From: Mangrovibacter plantisponsor
Lineage (GTDB): Bacteria > Pseudomonadota > Gammaproteobacteria > Enterobacterales > Enterobacteriaceae
Direction: 5' to 3'
Assembly: GCF_003182475.1 (NCBI RefSeq)
Contig: NZ_QGTS01000012.1
Span: 99,647-163,646, forward strand
Length of the DNA: 64,000 nt
Shown: positions 24,785 through 34,436 of the stretch, piece by piece
Layout of the letters: each line of letters opens with the position of its first letter
Position numbering within the stretch: position 1 is the stretch's first letter
Made by a program: the position numbers and the translations under genes
The notes under the pieces: model-generated
Told to the model about the DNA's origin: nothing
What the model saw: only the letters and a program-made list of their open reading frames with translations
The model's database searches: none

Positions 24785-26719
24785 ATGAATATATTCGATC
24801 ACTATCGTCAGCGTTACGAAGCTGCCAAGGACGAAGAATTCACACTGCAGGAGTTTCTCGCCACTTGTCGGCAAGATCGCAGTGCCTATGCTAACGCGGC
24901 AGAACGGCTGTTGATGGCCATCGGCGAGCCGGTGATGGTGGATACAGCACAAGAACCACGGCTATCCCGTCTCTTTTCGAATCGCGTCATTGCGCGCTAT
25001 CCTGCCTTTGAAGAGTTCTACGGCATGGAAGAAGCGATTGAACAGATTGTTTCTTACCTGAAACATGCCGCTCAAGGGCTCGAAGAGAAGAAACAGATTC
25101 TTTATCTGTTGGGGCCGGTTGGTGGGGGTAAATCTTCACTGGCTGAACGCCTGAAGTCGTTGATGCAGCGTGTTCCCATCTATGTCCTGAGTGCTAATGG
25201 TGAACGCAGCCCGGTCAATGACCATCCTTTCTGCCTGTTTAACCCGCAGGAGGATGGCGAAATACTTGAGAAAGAATACGGTATCCCTAAACGCTACCTG
25301 GGCACGATTATGTCGCCCTGGGCGGCTAAACGCTTGCATGATTTTGGTGGTGATATCACCAAATTTAAGGTGGTCAAAGTGTGGCCATCCATTCTGGAAC
25401 AGTTGGCCATTGCCAAAACTGAGCCAGGTGATGAAAACAACCAGGATATTTCCGCGCTGGTCGGTAAAGTGGATATCCGTAAACTTGAACATTATGCTCA
25501 AAACGACCCTGATGCTTATGGTTATTCTGGCGCTCTGTGCCGCGCGAACCAGGGGATCATGGAATTTGTGGAAATGTTCAAAGCACCTATCAAGGTGCTG
25601 CACCCACTGTTAACCGCAACTCAGGAAGGCAACTACAACGGTACTGAAGGGATTTCTGCCCTGCCCTTTAATGGTATTATCCTTGCCCACTCAAACGAAT
25701 CTGAATGGGTCCAGTTCCGCAATAACAAAAACAATGAAGCATTCCTTGACCGTGTTTATATCGTCAAAGTGCCTTATTGCCTGCGGATTTCTGAAGAAAT
25801 TAAGATCTATGAAAAACTGCTCAACCACAGTGAGCTGACACACGCCCCTTGCGCTCCGGGCACACTGGAAACACTGGCGCGTTTCTCTATTCTTTCTCGC
25901 CTGAAAGAGCCGGAAAACTCCAGTATGTATTCGAAAATGCGGGTCTATGATGGTGAAAGCCTCAAAGATACTGACCCGAAAGCGAAGTCATACCAGGAAT
26001 ACCGGGATTACGCGGGTGTGGATGAAGGGATGAACGGGCTTTCAACACGTTTCGCCTTCAAGATTTTGTCCCGTGTATTTAACTTTGACCACGCGGAAGT
26101 TGCCGCAAACCCGGTACATTTGTTCTACGTACTGGAACAGCAAATCGAGCGTGAGCAATTCCCGCAGGAGCAGGCTGAACGGTATATTGAATTCCTGAAA
26201 GGCTACCTGATCCCCAAATATGCAGAGTTCATTGGCAAGGAGATTCAGACGGCCTATCTCGAATCCTATTCTGAATATGGCCAGAATATCTTTGACCGTT
26301 ATGTTACTTACGCCGATTTCTGGATTCAGGACCAGGAGTATCGTGACCCGGATACCGGGCAGTTGTTTGACCGTGAATCGCTCAATGCTGAACTGGAAAA
26401 AATTGAAAAGCCGGCAGGTATCAGCAACCCGAAAGATTTTCGTAATGAGATAGTCAATTTCGTCTTACGTGCCAGAGCCAATAACAGTGGGCGTAACCCG
26501 AACTGGACCAGTTACGAGAAACTGCGCACCGTGATTGAGAAAAAAATGTTCTCGAACACTGAGGAGTTGTTGCCTGTTATTTCGTTCAACGCCAAAACCT
26601 CAACCGACGAGCAGAAAAAACACGATGACTTTGTGGACCGTATGATGGAGAAAGGTTACACCCGTAAACAGGTTCGTTTGTTATGTGAATGGTATCTGCG
26701 TGTACGGAAGTCCTCATAA
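24785..26719 (+). CDS. yeaG: YeaG/PrkA family serine protein kinase
   Basis: 644 residues, colinear with E. coli YeaG. An N-terminal AAA-like PrkA domain with Walker A GPVGGGKSS near residue 109 and a C-terminal kinase-related domain. In E. coli it is made in nitrogen starvation and stationary phase and affects metabolic heterogeneity. The start at 24785 gives the family N-terminus MNIFDHYRQRYEAAKDEE. yeaH follows 89 bases later as in E. coli. Confidence 0.96.
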   Translation: MNIFDHYRQRYEAAKDEEFTLQEFLATCRQDRSAYANAAERLLMAIGEPVMVDTAQEPRLSRLFSNRVIARYPAFEEFYGMEEAIEQIVSYLKHAAQGLEEKKQILYLLGPVGGGKSSLAERLKSLMQRVPIYVLSANGERSPVNDHPFCLFNPQEDGEILEKEYGIPKRYLGTIMSPWAAKRLHDFGGDITKFKVVKVWPSILEQLAIAKTEPGDENNQDISALVGKVDIRKLEHYAQNDPDAYGYSGALCRANQGIMEFVEMFKAPIKVLHPLLTATQEGNYNGTEGISALPFNGIILAHSNESEWVQFRNNKNNEAFLDRVYIVKVPYCLRISEEIKIYEKLLNHSELTHAPCAPGTLETLARFSILSRLKEPENSSMYSKMRVYDGESLKDTDPKAKSYQEYRDYAGVDEGMNGLSTRFAFKILSRVFNFDHAEVAANPVHLFYVLEQQIEREQFPQEQAERYIEFLKGYLIPKYAEFIGKEIQTAYLESYSEYGQNIFDRYVTYADFWIQDQEYRDPDTGQLFDRESLNAELEKIEKPAGISNPKDFRNEIVNFVLRARANNSGRNPNWTSYEKLRTVIEKKMFSNTEELLPVISFNAKTSTDEQKKHDDFVDRMMEKGYTRKQVRLLCEWYLRVRKSS

Positions 26720-26808
26720 CCATGACTGGCGCCGGCTAAGCACGGCGCCTGATCACTGCACAATATGCAGTGATAAATCTGCGCTTTGGCATGCAGTTTG
26801 GGGGAAAT

Positions 26809-28092
26809 ATGGCCTATTTTATTGACCGGCGTCTTAACGGTAAAAATAAAAGCACGGTTAACCGCCAGCGCTTTTTGCGCCGTTATAAAGCGCAAATCAA
26901 ACAGTCGATTTCCGAGGCCATTAATAAGCGTTCGGTAACCGATGTGGAGAGCGGCGAATCCGTTTCCATACCTATCGATGACATTAATGAGCCAATGTTC
27001 CATCAGGGGCGTGGTGGGATGCGCCAGCGTGTTCATCCCGGTAATGACCATTTTGTCGAGAAAGATCGCATAGAACGCCCTCAGGGTGGTGGTGGCGGTT
27101 CAGGGAGTGGCGAAGGCCAGGCCAGTAATGATGGCGAAGGCCAGGACGAGTTTGTATTTCAGATATCCAAAGATGAATATCTGGATCTGCTCTTTGAAGA
27201 TTTGGCGCTGCCAAACCTGAAGAAAAACCAGCAACGGCAGTTAAATGAGTTCAAAACCCACCGTTCCGGGTATACCGCTAATGGCGTGCCAGCCAACATT
27301 AGTGTGGTGCGTTCACTACAAAACTCACTTGCCCGCCGTACAGCAATGAGTGCCGGTAAACGCAGGCAATTGCGGGAACTGGAGGCCGCACTGGATACAG
27401 TAGAGCACACCGAACCGGTACAGTTGCTGGAAGAGGAACGGCTGCGCAAAGAAATTGCCGAATTGCGTGAAAAAATTGCCCGGGTGCCTTTTATTGACAC
27501 ATTCGATTTACGCTACAAAAACTTTGAGAAACGCCCGGAACCGTCCAGCCAGGCGGTAATGTTTTGCTTAATGGATGTGTCGGGATCAATGGATCAGGCA
27601 ACCAAGGATATGGCTAAGCGCTTCTATATACTGCTTTATCTGTTCCTGAGCAGAACATACAAGAATGTGGAAGTGGTTTATATTCGCCACCATACCCAGG
27701 CCAAAGAAGTGGATGAACATGAGTTTTTCTACTCACAGGAAACCGGGGGAACCATCGTTTCCAGTGCGTTAAAACTGATGGATGAAGTTGTCAAAGAACG
27801 TTATGACCCAGCTCAATGGAACATCTATGCCGCACAGGCATCCGATGGCGATAACTGGGCTGATGATTCGCCTCTTTGCCACGAAATTCTGGCTAAACGC
27901 TTACTGCCTGTGGTGCGTTACTACTGTTATATTGAAATAACACGGCGAGCGCACCAGACGTTATGGCGGGAGTATGAACATTTGCAGTCAATGTTCGAAA
28001 ATTTCTCCATGCAGCATATTCGTGACCAGGATGATATTTACCCGGTATTCAGAGAGTTGTTCCATAAGCAAGCAGCTGAAATGAGCAGCTAA
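26809..28092 (+). CDS. yeaH: YeaH (DUF444) von Willebrand factor A-like protein
   Basis: 427 residues. A glycine-rich linker ([15 protein letters not shown], near residue 90) and a C-terminal VWA-like domain with the metal site [11 protein letters not shown] near residue 253. DUF444 proteins are always paired with PrkA-type kinases and probably act in the same pathway; the exact role is unknown. The ATG at 26809 sits behind GGGGAAAT and gives the E. coli N-terminus. E. coli has yeaI and yeaJ next; here a terminator follows directly. Confidence 0.95.
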   Translation: MAYFIDRRLNGKNKSTVNRQRFLRRYKAQIKQSISEAINKRSVTDVESGESVSIPIDDINEPMFHQGRGGMRQRVHPGNDHFVEKDRIERPQGGGGGSGSGEGQASNDGEGQDEFVFQISKDEYLDLLFEDLALPNLKKNQQRQLNEFKTHRSGYTANGVPANISVVRSLQNSLARRTAMSAGKRRQLRELEAALDTVEHTEPVQLLEEERLRKEIAELREKIARVPFIDTFDLRYKNFEKRPEPSSQAVMFCLMDVSGSMDQATKDMAKRFYILLYLFLSRTYKNVEVVYIRHHTQAKEVDEHEFFYSQETGGTIVSSALKLMDEVVKERYDPAQWNIYAAQASDGDNWADDSPLCHEILAKRLLPVVRYYCYIEITRRAHQTLWREYEHLQSMFENFSMQHIRDQDDIYPVFRELFHKQAAEMSS

Positions 28093-28100
28093 TCTATTAT

Positions 28101-28140
28101 AATCAGCCAGTTAAGGCCTCTTTTCTGGCTGATTTTCTGT
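28101..28140 (+). terminator. Rho-independent terminator after yeaGH
   Basis: AATCAGCCAG at 28101-28110 pairs exactly with CTGGCTGATT at 28125-28134, followed by TTCTGTTT. It starts eight bases after the yeaH stop. Confidence 0.88.
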
Positions 28141-28297
28141 TTACTCCCGCAGCACTTCCCCCTTGATTCACACTATTTTCTTCACCACAATCACAGACGT
28201 ACCTGCGTAATGGTAAACATCGCTATGTAACTGGTGCGATGGCACATTACTCCAGGAGATATACAATTAAATTTTTGCCTGAGCCGGGGGGAATCCA

Positions 28298-28795
28298 ATG
28301 TCTGAATGCGTTGCCAGTGGCGATATTTACCAACAACTGGTCACCTTATTAAAAGATGAGAACGCACGTTTTCGCATTATGGAGCATGAGCCCGTTGGCA
28401 AGTGTGAAGCTGTTTCTGTTGTTCGGGGAACCCGGCTGGAACAAGGTGCCAAGGCACTGGTATGTAAAGTAAAAGGAAATAGTGTGAAACGCCATGTGCT
28501 GGCTATTCTGAGTGCAGCGCAACAGGCCGACCTGAGTAAAATCGCACACCACTTTGGCGGGCTAAAAGCATCACTGGCAAGCCCACTGGAAGTGGAAACA
28601 CTTACTCAGTGCGTTTTTGGCGCCATTCCACCTTTCAGTTTTCACCCGGAGCTTACCTTGATTGCAGACCCGGGGTTATTTCTCCAGCAGCAAGAAATTG
28701 CCTTCAACGCGGGCCGCCTGGAAAAATCTATTATTCTCAATACCGACGATTACTTGCGTATTGCCCGCCCACAACTGGTGAACTTTACCCGTTAG
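28298..28795 (+). CDS. yeaK: YeaK mischarged aminoacyl-tRNA deacylase
   Basis: A 165-residue YbaK/ProRS editing-domain protein (E. coli YeaK 167 aa). Family members free wrongly charged amino acids from tRNA in trans. Shared segments are VGKCEAVS near residue 32, GAKALVCKVKGN near residue 50, GAIPPFSFHP near residue 108 and ADYLRIARPQLVNF-like end. A GGGGG ribosome site precedes the ATG. It is convergent with nimR, ten bases away. Confidence 0.93.
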   Translation: MSECVASGDIYQQLVTLLKDENARFRIMEHEPVGKCEAVSVVRGTRLEQGAKALVCKVKGNSVKRHVLAILSAAQQADLSKIAHHFGGLKASLASPLEVETLTQCVFGAIPPFSFHPELTLIADPGLFLQQQEIAFNAGRLEKSIILNTDDYLRIARPQLVNFTR

Positions 28796-28804
28796 CCGCA
28801 GGGT

Positions 28805-29611
28805 TCAGGCAGATTTACCAGGGCCACCCATTTGTTGACCCAGATAACGGCCAGGCGTGGTACCCAACACCTGGCGAAATATAGTAATAAAAGCAGTTGT
28901 TGATTCATAACCGAGTGTGCGTGACACTACCTGAACACTCTGCCCTGCAATTAAATAACGTACCGCCATAATCACCATCAACTGCTGGCGCCAGTTACGC
29001 CACGTCATTCCGGTTTCACGCAAAATGAGCCTCGATAAGTTTCGCTCACTCATTGCCAGGTGTTTTGCCCATTCCGACAAAGTTCGGCGGTTTCCCGGGT
29101 TATCGGCCATGAATCTTACCATTCGGCAAATTTTAGGATGCCCCGAGGAAGGGAGTTGCAGAGGAGCGACCGGCAGTTCAGGTAGTTCATCACGCAAAAC
29201 CGCCACCAGGCGAGCCGTGCGTTCCCGCTCATACCGCGGCAGTCCCTTTTCAGCCAGAGACAAAACCAGTGCCCTGACCAGTGCAGAAACCTGAAGAGTG
29301 CAACATTGCTCTGGCATCGGAATTTCCCCCATTTCGAGGAACAAAAAGCACAACCGTGCGCGCGCCATAACCCGGTTACTGTGCATCATATTACCTGGGA
29401 TCCATACAGCATAACCCGGCGGAACAATCCACATCCCCTGTTCCACTTCGCATGAAACCCCGCCATGCAGCGCCATGATCAGTTGCCCTTTACGGTGTTT
29501 ATGCAACGGGAAAAACTGGTCTTTGTCATCTTCCGTTTCAATAAAAAATGCAACCGCCGGATCATGATTTTCATCCGGAATGAATCCACTGAGTGCAAGG
29601 TCTCGCGCCAT
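28805..29611 (-). CDS. nimR: NimR (YeaM) AraC-family repressor of nimT
   Basis: 268 residues. An N-terminal cupin (FPLHKHRKGQLIMALHGG near residue 35) and a C-terminal AraC double helix-turn-helix (LSEWAKHLAMSERNLSRLI near residue 180, ending in FITIFRQVLGTTPGRY). In E. coli NimR (YeaM) represses the divergent exporter gene nimT. The same divergent pair is kept here with a 91-base control region. Confidence 0.92.
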   Translation of the reverse strand: MARDLALSGFIPDENHDPAVAFFIETEDDKDQFFPLHKHRKGQLIMALHGGVSCEVEQGMWIVPPGYAVWIPGNMMHSNRVMARARLCFLFLEMGEIPMPEQCCTLQVSALVRALVLSLAEKGLPRYERERTARLVAVLRDELPELPVAPLQLPSSGHPKICRMVRFMADNPGNRRTLSEWAKHLAMSERNLSRLILRETGMTWRNWRQQLMVIMAVRYLIAGQSVQVVSRTLGYESTTAFITIFRQVLGTTPGRYLGQQMGGPGKSA

Positions 29612-29659
29612 TATTTTGTCCGATTACAGCGATAAAATGTCATTTTAGCTTAATTCATC

Positions 29660-29678
29660 ATACCGCTTTACGGCGTAT
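29660..29678. promoter_or_regulatory. Possible NimR operator
   Basis: ATACCGC-TTTAC-GGCGTAT at 29660-29678 is a near-palindrome in the middle of the short nimR-nimT intergenic region. A repressor of the nimT promoter would bind there; the assignment rests on position and symmetry only. Confidence 0.35.
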
Positions 29679-29702
29679 CATGTGGGTAAATGAGGAGAAA
29701 CA

Positions 29703-30869
29703 ATGACTACTGCACTTCGTTTAATTGCGCCCTGGCGTATGATTGCCGGAATATTGCTGATTGCAGCCACACTTCGCGCTTCTTTTACCGGCCTTGCTCC
29801 ACTGCTTGACCAGGTCAGCAGCCGGTTTGCATTATCTGCCACACAAACCGGGATACTGACCACTTTACCTCTGTTTGCATTTGCCATCATTTCACCACTG
29901 GCGGCCCGCGTTTCTCGCTACTTTGGCCCGGAACGGAGCCTGGTTAGCGCTTTGTTGATTATCTGCACCGGCATTTTGCTGCGCTCCAGTGGCAACCTTT
30001 CCGGGCTCTACCTGGGAACTGTATTGATTGGTGCAGGTATTGCTGTGGGGAACGTACTGTTACCCGGGTTGATAAAACGAGATTTTCCTGGAAGTATTCC
30101 CCGCCTTACTGGCGCTTATTCTTTGACGATGGGTGTCGCTGCTGGCCTGGGCTCAGCTGCGATGGTGCCACTGGCTGTCCGTTTTGGCTGGCAAGGTGCA
30201 TTAGCCTGCCTGATGATTTTTCCGATACTGGCACTTGTAATGTGGTGGGATCAGGTTGGTAAAGGTACCCAGGCTCCCCACGTACGGCAAACCACAGATT
30301 CTGCTCCACGAATCTGGTCCAGTTCACTCGCCTGGTTCATTACCCTCTTTTTAGGTATCAACTCGCTTATTTACTATGTGGTAATTGGCTGGCTCCCCAT
30401 GATACTGATGGATGCAGGGTACAGCGAAGCCCAGGCAGGCTCGCTGCATGGGTTAATGCAACTGGCCTGCGCAGTGCCGGGCTTGTTTATTGGTATGGTG
30501 ATAAGCCAGATGCGTGATCAGCGCGCTATCGCTGCCGGGGTCTCTTTACTTTGTGCCTTCAGCCTTGCCGGGTTGTGGCTCTTCCCGTCTGCAGCTTCCA
30601 TCTGGGTATGCCTGTTTGGTTTTGGGTCTGGCGCAACAATGATCCTCGGGCTGTCATTTATTGGCCTGAAAACCTCAACGGCCCATGAAGCAGCCTCACT
30701 GTCTGGCATGGCCCAGTCTGTTGGTTATTTGTTGGCTGCATTTGGCCCACCATTAGCCGGTAATGCCCATGCATTCACGCACTCATGGGCATGGCCTGTG
30801 CTTGGCTGTTCGGTGTTGAGTGTTGTTATGGCCGCTTTTGGCACAGTTGCAGGGAAAGCACACCGGTAA
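29703..30869 (+). CDS. nimT: NimT (YeaN) major facilitator exporter
   Basis: A 388-residue MFS transporter of the CynX/NimT type with about 12 membrane segments. E. coli NimT exports 2-nitroimidazole. LRASFTGLAPLLDQVSSRF near the N-terminus and GNVLLPGLIKRDFP near residue 115 are typical of the subfamily. GAGGAG precedes the ATG. Transcribed away from nimR and probably under its control. Confidence 0.92.
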   Translation: MTTALRLIAPWRMIAGILLIAATLRASFTGLAPLLDQVSSRFALSATQTGILTTLPLFAFAIISPLAARVSRYFGPERSLVSALLIICTGILLRSSGNLSGLYLGTVLIGAGIAVGNVLLPGLIKRDFPGSIPRLTGAYSLTMGVAAGLGSAAMVPLAVRFGWQGALACLMIFPILALVMWWDQVGKGTQAPHVRQTTDSAPRIWSSSLAWFITLFLGINSLIYYVVIGWLPMILMDAGYSEAQAGSLHGLMQLACAVPGLFIGMVISQMRDQRAIAAGVSLLCAFSLAGLWLFPSAASIWVCLFGFGSGATMILGLSFIGLKTSTAHEAASLSGMAQSVGYLLAAFGPPLAGNAHAFTHSWAWPVLGCSVLSVVMAAFGTVAGKAHR

Positions 30870-30882
30870 TGGTAATAACTAA

Positions 30883-30912
30883 GCCCCGAAACGTATTCAC
30901 TCGTTTCGGGGC
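30883..30912. terminator. GC-rich hairpin between convergent nimT and the amidotransferase gene
   Basis: GCCCCGAAACG at 30883-30893 pairs fully with CGTTTCGGGGC at 30902-30912 around an eight-base loop. It lies between the stops of two convergent genes, so it may serve both; T-tracts are poor on both strands. Confidence 0.6.
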
Positions 30913-30939
30913 ATGGGCAACCAGACGTGGCAGTGAGTG

Positions 30940-31650
30940 CTAAATGACACGAACCGCTTTTAAAAAACCCTGTACCAGAGGTGATGGGCGCTTATCAAGT
31001 GATGAGCGTTCATGCTGAAATAGTGTCGCTACAAAATAAGGGTGAGATGACAACTCAACCACCCTTGCTTCACCCTCCCTGTTAGTACCGGTGACCACCA
31101 AATCCTGCCCTGACAGCCGGGCGATGAATTCTGCTGAAACACTATAGTGGCAGTTATAGTGCTCAGTAATTTCGGACTTCCCATACGCTCTGGCAATCTG
31201 TGTATCCGGGTGGAGTAAGACAACTTCAGATGTCCCTGCAAGAGGGCAAGAAAGTGGAGTGATAATAATATCGCCACCAGTACCTGTCTCTGCATGCGCA
31301 GCATTTGGCATTCCCATGACATTGCGGGCATATTCAATCAGGACATACTGGAACCCCGCACATGTGCCCAGAAACGGTACACCCTGTTCACGGGCATAAC
31401 GAATTGCCAGTAACACCCCTTCAGCTTTTTTGTAAGGGCTTCCGGGCACAACCCAGATGGCATCATAACCCACCAGGTCTTCACCAGAATTTATCTCTTC
31501 CGTTGCAAGCCAGTCATAATCCGCCGTCACACCAAGCACAGCAGCAGCGTCATCTAACGCTAAATGAATGGCATCATGTACTACGGATTCATGGTTGTAA
31601 TCACCAACCAGGGCGATACGTAGCGTGGACTTCGGCAGTGAGGTAGTCAT
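30940..31650 (-). CDS. CTP synthase-like class I glutamine amidotransferase domain protein
   Basis: A 236-residue stand-alone protein resembling the C-terminal glutaminase domain of CTP synthase (RIALVGDY at residues 11-18; nucleophile elbow FLGTCAGFQ with Cys97). The end SHPYFVATLFQHERS aligns with the CTP synthase HPFFVAVQFHPEF region, but the catalytic His position is Gln212 and the His is moved by one to 213. Without a synthetase domain or an intact triad it may not be a normal glutaminase. The substrate is unknown. The ATG at 31650 is chosen over an upstream extension with no family match. Confidence 0.78.
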   Translation of the reverse strand: MTTSLPKSTLRIALVGDYNHESVVHDAIHLALDDAAAVLGVTADYDWLATEEINSGEDLVGYDAIWVVPGSPYKKAEGVLLAIRYAREQGVPFLGTCAGFQYVLIEYARNVMGMPNAAHAETGTGGDIIITPLSCPLAGTSEVVLLHPDTQIARAYGKSEITEHYNCHYSVSAEFIARLSGQDLVVTGTNREGEARVVELSSHPYFVATLFQHERSSLDKRPSPLVQGFLKAVRVI

Positions 31651-32001
31651 AGGGAAATCCTTATTACACAGTAATGGCTTACTTAGTAATTTTACATGAC
31701 ACTCAGGAACCCAAATAGCCAATAAGCGACCTGTTTATTTACTCTACAACTGTATTGCTGAGTCGATCACATTAACGGGCGTTTTTTTTATCCAAAGCGA
31801 CCTAACTGGCTGACTGCAAGCTTAAAAATTTATGATAAGTCTGGCAAAAAAGAGTGGTACAAGGCTGAGGTATGTTTGTGTACGGGAAAATGGGGTTGAA
31901 AAACACACTGTACAATTCTGGAAAGCTTCACACTGAAATGAATTACTTCTTCAGACTTGCCCTGTACTTTTTGCCAGGGCAAACCAGATACGGATATGCT
32001 T
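31651..32001. other. Intergenic stretch, no gene seen
   Basis: About 350 bases between two minus-strand genes. A 79-codon plus-strand frame runs over it into the next gene in the opposite sense and has no support. Confidence 0.4.
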
Positions 32002-32307
32002 TTAATCCATCATTCTTTCCAGCACATCGCTGGATGAAAAATCACTGTCAAGTGGCATCAGGTGCTCATCACGCACAAATGCAAAACCAGGCTGTTTGTC
32101 GAACGCGATGACATCACCTGTTACTAACCACAGGCTGCACCCTGTATCTGCTGGCAGTACTGTTTCTACTCCGTTGACCGGGTTAATAAAACGTTCTCCG
32201 GGGCGGTAACGTTCAAACAGGCAGACAGACTTACCAATATTTATTCGACCAGACAAAGTTCTGGCACCAATAATTAAGGCCAGGCTACCAGGTTTTAGCG
32301 CGTTCAT
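32002..32307 (-). CDS. Small protein of unknown function (101 aa)
   Basis: I do not recognise a characterised homologue. It starts MNALKPGSLALIIGARTLSGRINIGK and has a compact beta-rich pattern with no signal peptide or membrane segment. The opening KPGSLALIIG...NIGK is like small conserved proteins found in enterobacteria and their phages. An AAGGAA ribosome site directly before the ATG supports the gene. It stands alone. Confidence 0.65.
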   Translation of the reverse strand: MNALKPGSLALIIGARTLSGRINIGKSVCLFERYRPGERFINPVNGVETVLPADTGCSLWLVTGDVIAFDKQPGFAFVRDEHLMPLDSDFSSSDVLERMMD

Positions 32308-32698
32308 TTCCTTTTTCTCTTACACTGATTTTTGACGGCGTAGATCAGAGCATTCCTGGTGCAAAAAGTAAATATTTTTTGTACAAAAAACGATTATATT
32401 ACATACACGCCGCTGAGAACGCAGCTTATTGATAATGCGTCTCAAAATCATTAATAACAACTAACAGGCCGCCTCAAATAATAACGTTCTCTTTTCGGTA
32501 GATGTTTTTGGAAAACAACAGATCCAGCCCCATCGTTTCCAGCCAGGTATTTTATTTAACAGGCAAAAAACAGCACAGAAACTCTACTTAACACAAATTC
32601 CACATTGTCTCCATTATTAATTCTTTTTTTGCTGCTAAATTTTTATTTGTTCAGGGATAAACCCCCGAACCTCATTCCATAATCAATAAGTTGACTTT

Positions 32699-32730
32699 GG
32701 CCCCACCCCTTGCAATGGGGCCTTTTTTTT
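32699..32730 (+). terminator. Orphan Rho-independent terminator 1
   Basis: GGCCCCA at 32699-32705 pairs with TGGGGCC at 32716-32722, followed by eight T. No coding sequence precedes it on this strand; it may end a small RNA whose promoter I could not place. Confidence 0.85.
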
Positions 32731-32805
32731 CTTATTCATGTCGCCTGATTTTTCTGCAAATGCTGTTTTCTGACATATATTCATAAGCATGGATATAAAC
32801 TCCAT

Positions 32806-32929
32806 AATTTCTCCATGTTCTGTTCACTATTAGCGAGTACATTTACTGTGTTCTCATTGAAAACCAGAGAGCATCATTCCCTATTGATAAATCATTTTTC
32901 CCCATCCAGTCTGGATGGGGTTTTTTTTA
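32806..32929 (+). ncRNA. Candidate small RNA of about 124 nt
   Basis: A sigma-70-like promoter, CTGACA at 32770-32775 and TATAAA at 32794-32799 with an 18-base spacer, would start a transcript near 32806. It would end at a near-perfect terminator hairpin (CCCCATCC at 32900, GGATGGGG at 32913-32920, eight T after it). The interval has no supported protein frame. This structure (promoter, about 100 bases, long stem with U-run) is that of Hfq-type small RNAs. I do not recognise the sequence as a known one. Confidence 0.45.
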
Positions 32930-33200
32930 TCAAAAAAATGCCATCACTCACTCGATACCTGTTCTGCTGTGCATTAAAACGCCTGTTCATGCCTGCAGTA
33001 CCCACAACTGCAACCCGAAGTATAACAATGTGCTATCTATTGCCACTGGTTGATGGGTGGCGAAAAACACTGATGGCTTGCTTCCAATCAGTTGGTGCCC
33101 TGGCAGTACAAGTTTCATACTAATTTCACATACATACGGTGATTTACCTGCGTGATAATTTATGGCCTAATAGCTTTTTTTCACCTGCCTGAAAATATTT

Positions 33201-34385
33201 ATGCTAACCATACTTCATTTCTGTTTTGCGCTGATTGTTATCCTGGCTCTGGCCTGGCTGGCAAGTTTCGAACGTAAGAAAATTCGCATTCGTTATATTC
33301 TTCAATTAGTTGTTATTGAAGCTGCTTTGGCATGGTTTTTCCTGCATGCAGAGGGAGGGCTAATTGTAATTAAACATGTTGCCGCTCTTTTTGACTCGTT
33401 ACTTCATTTCGCAAGCCAGGGTACTGACTTTGTCTTTGGCGGCATGGGTAAGCAAGGCCTGGCATTTGTTTTCTTAGGCGTGTTGTGCCCGATTATTTTT
33501 ATTTCTGCGTTGATCGGAATTTTACAGCACTGGCGTATTCTTCCTGTTCTGATTCGCATTTTCGGCACTGTTTTGTCAAAAATTAATGGCATGGGGAAAC
33601 TGGAATCGTTCAATGCTGTCAGTTCCCTGACGCTCGGTCAGTCTGAAAACTTTATTGCCTACAAAGGTGTACTGGCTCAATTATCACCTCAGCGCATGTT
33701 CACCATGGCAGCTACTGCGATGTCCACGGTGTCGTTATCTATTGTGGGAGCGTACATGACAATGCTTGAACCGCGTTATGTCGTTGCCGCACTGGTACTG
33801 AATATGTTCAGCACCTTCATTATCCTGTCGGTCATCAACCCAACACAGCCCGGCAAGGAGCCAGAAGTCCAGTTGGAGAAGCTTCATGAATCGCAAAGTT
33901 TCTTTGAAATGCTTGGGGAATACATTCTGGCAGGTTTTAAAGTTGCAATGATAATTCTGGCCATGCTGATAGGTTTTATTGCAATTATTAGTGCGATTAA
34001 CGCACTGTTCTCAACGCTCTTTGGCTACAGTTTCCAACAACTTCTGGGATTTGTATTTTACCCGCTGGCCTGGCTCGTGGGGATCCCTCAAGTGGATGCG
34101 CTGCAGGCGGGCAGCATCATGGCTACTAAATTAGTGGCCAATGAATTTGTTGCGATGATCGATCTGCAAAAAATCGCCCAGGGCATGACACCGCGGGGTT
34201 TGGGTATTCTGTCTGTTTTTCTGGTTTCCTTTGCCAACTTTGCGTCTATTGGCATTGTGGCCGGAGCAATTAAAGGCCTGGATGAGCGCCAGGGGAATAC
34301 GGTATCCCGCTATGGATTACGCCTGGTGTACGGGGCTACGCTGGTGAGCCTGTTGTCGGCCGCTTTTGCCGGGCTGGTTCTTTAA
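33201..34385 (+). CDS. nupC: NupC-type nucleoside:proton symporter (CNT family)
   Basis: 394 residues, an inner-membrane concentrative nucleoside transporter. It is clearly the NupC type rather than NupX/Yeg[16 protein letters not shown] near residue 27, [14 protein letters not shown] then [11 protein letters not shown] near residue 130, [20 protein letters not shown] near 170, and [12 protein letters not shown] near 305. Its place differs from E. coli nupC, so it may be a second copy; the symbol marks the subfamily. It lies behind the orphan small-RNA region. Confidence 0.85.
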   Translation: MLTILHFCFALIVILALAWLASFERKKIRIRYILQLVVIEAALAWFFLHAEGGLIVIKHVAALFDSLLHFASQGTDFVFGGMGKQGLAFVFLGVLCPIIFISALIGILQHWRILPVLIRIFGTVLSKINGMGKLESFNAVSSLTLGQSENFIAYKGVLAQLSPQRMFTMAATAMSTVSLSIVGAYMTMLEPRYVVAALVLNMFSTFIILSVINPTQPGKEPEVQLEKLHESQSFFEMLGEYILAGFKVAMIILAMLIGFIAIISAINALFSTLFGYSFQQLLGFVFYPLAWLVGIPQVDALQAGSIMATKLVANEFVAMIDLQKIAQGMTPRGLGILSVFLVSFANFASIGIVAGAIKGLDERQGNTVSRYGLRLVYGATLVSLLSAAFAGLVL

Positions 34386-34404
34386 AACTGGCGCCCCATT
34401 GATG

Positions 34405-34428
34405 TGTGGCGGGGCAATTCCCGCCACA
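34405..34428. terminator. Hairpin between nupC and the DUF3574 lipoprotein gene
   Basis: TGTGGCGGG at 34405-34413 pairs with CCCGCCACA at 34420-34428. It lies between convergent genes, with no U-run on either side. Confidence 0.5.
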
Positions 34429-34436
34429 AGTTAGCG

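Larger units (their letters stand above)
32308..33200. other. Long intergenic region with two strong terminators and no coding gene
   Basis: No convincing protein gene in about 890 bases; a 102-codon plus-strand frame at 32815 runs straight through the second terminator and is unlikely. Two intrinsic terminators on the plus strand (listed separately) have no gene before them, which points to small RNA transcripts. Confidence 0.6.

Noticed and set aside
32815..33123. 102-codon plus-strand frame in the small-RNA region
   Set aside because: It runs through a strong terminator, has no ribosome site and no family match.
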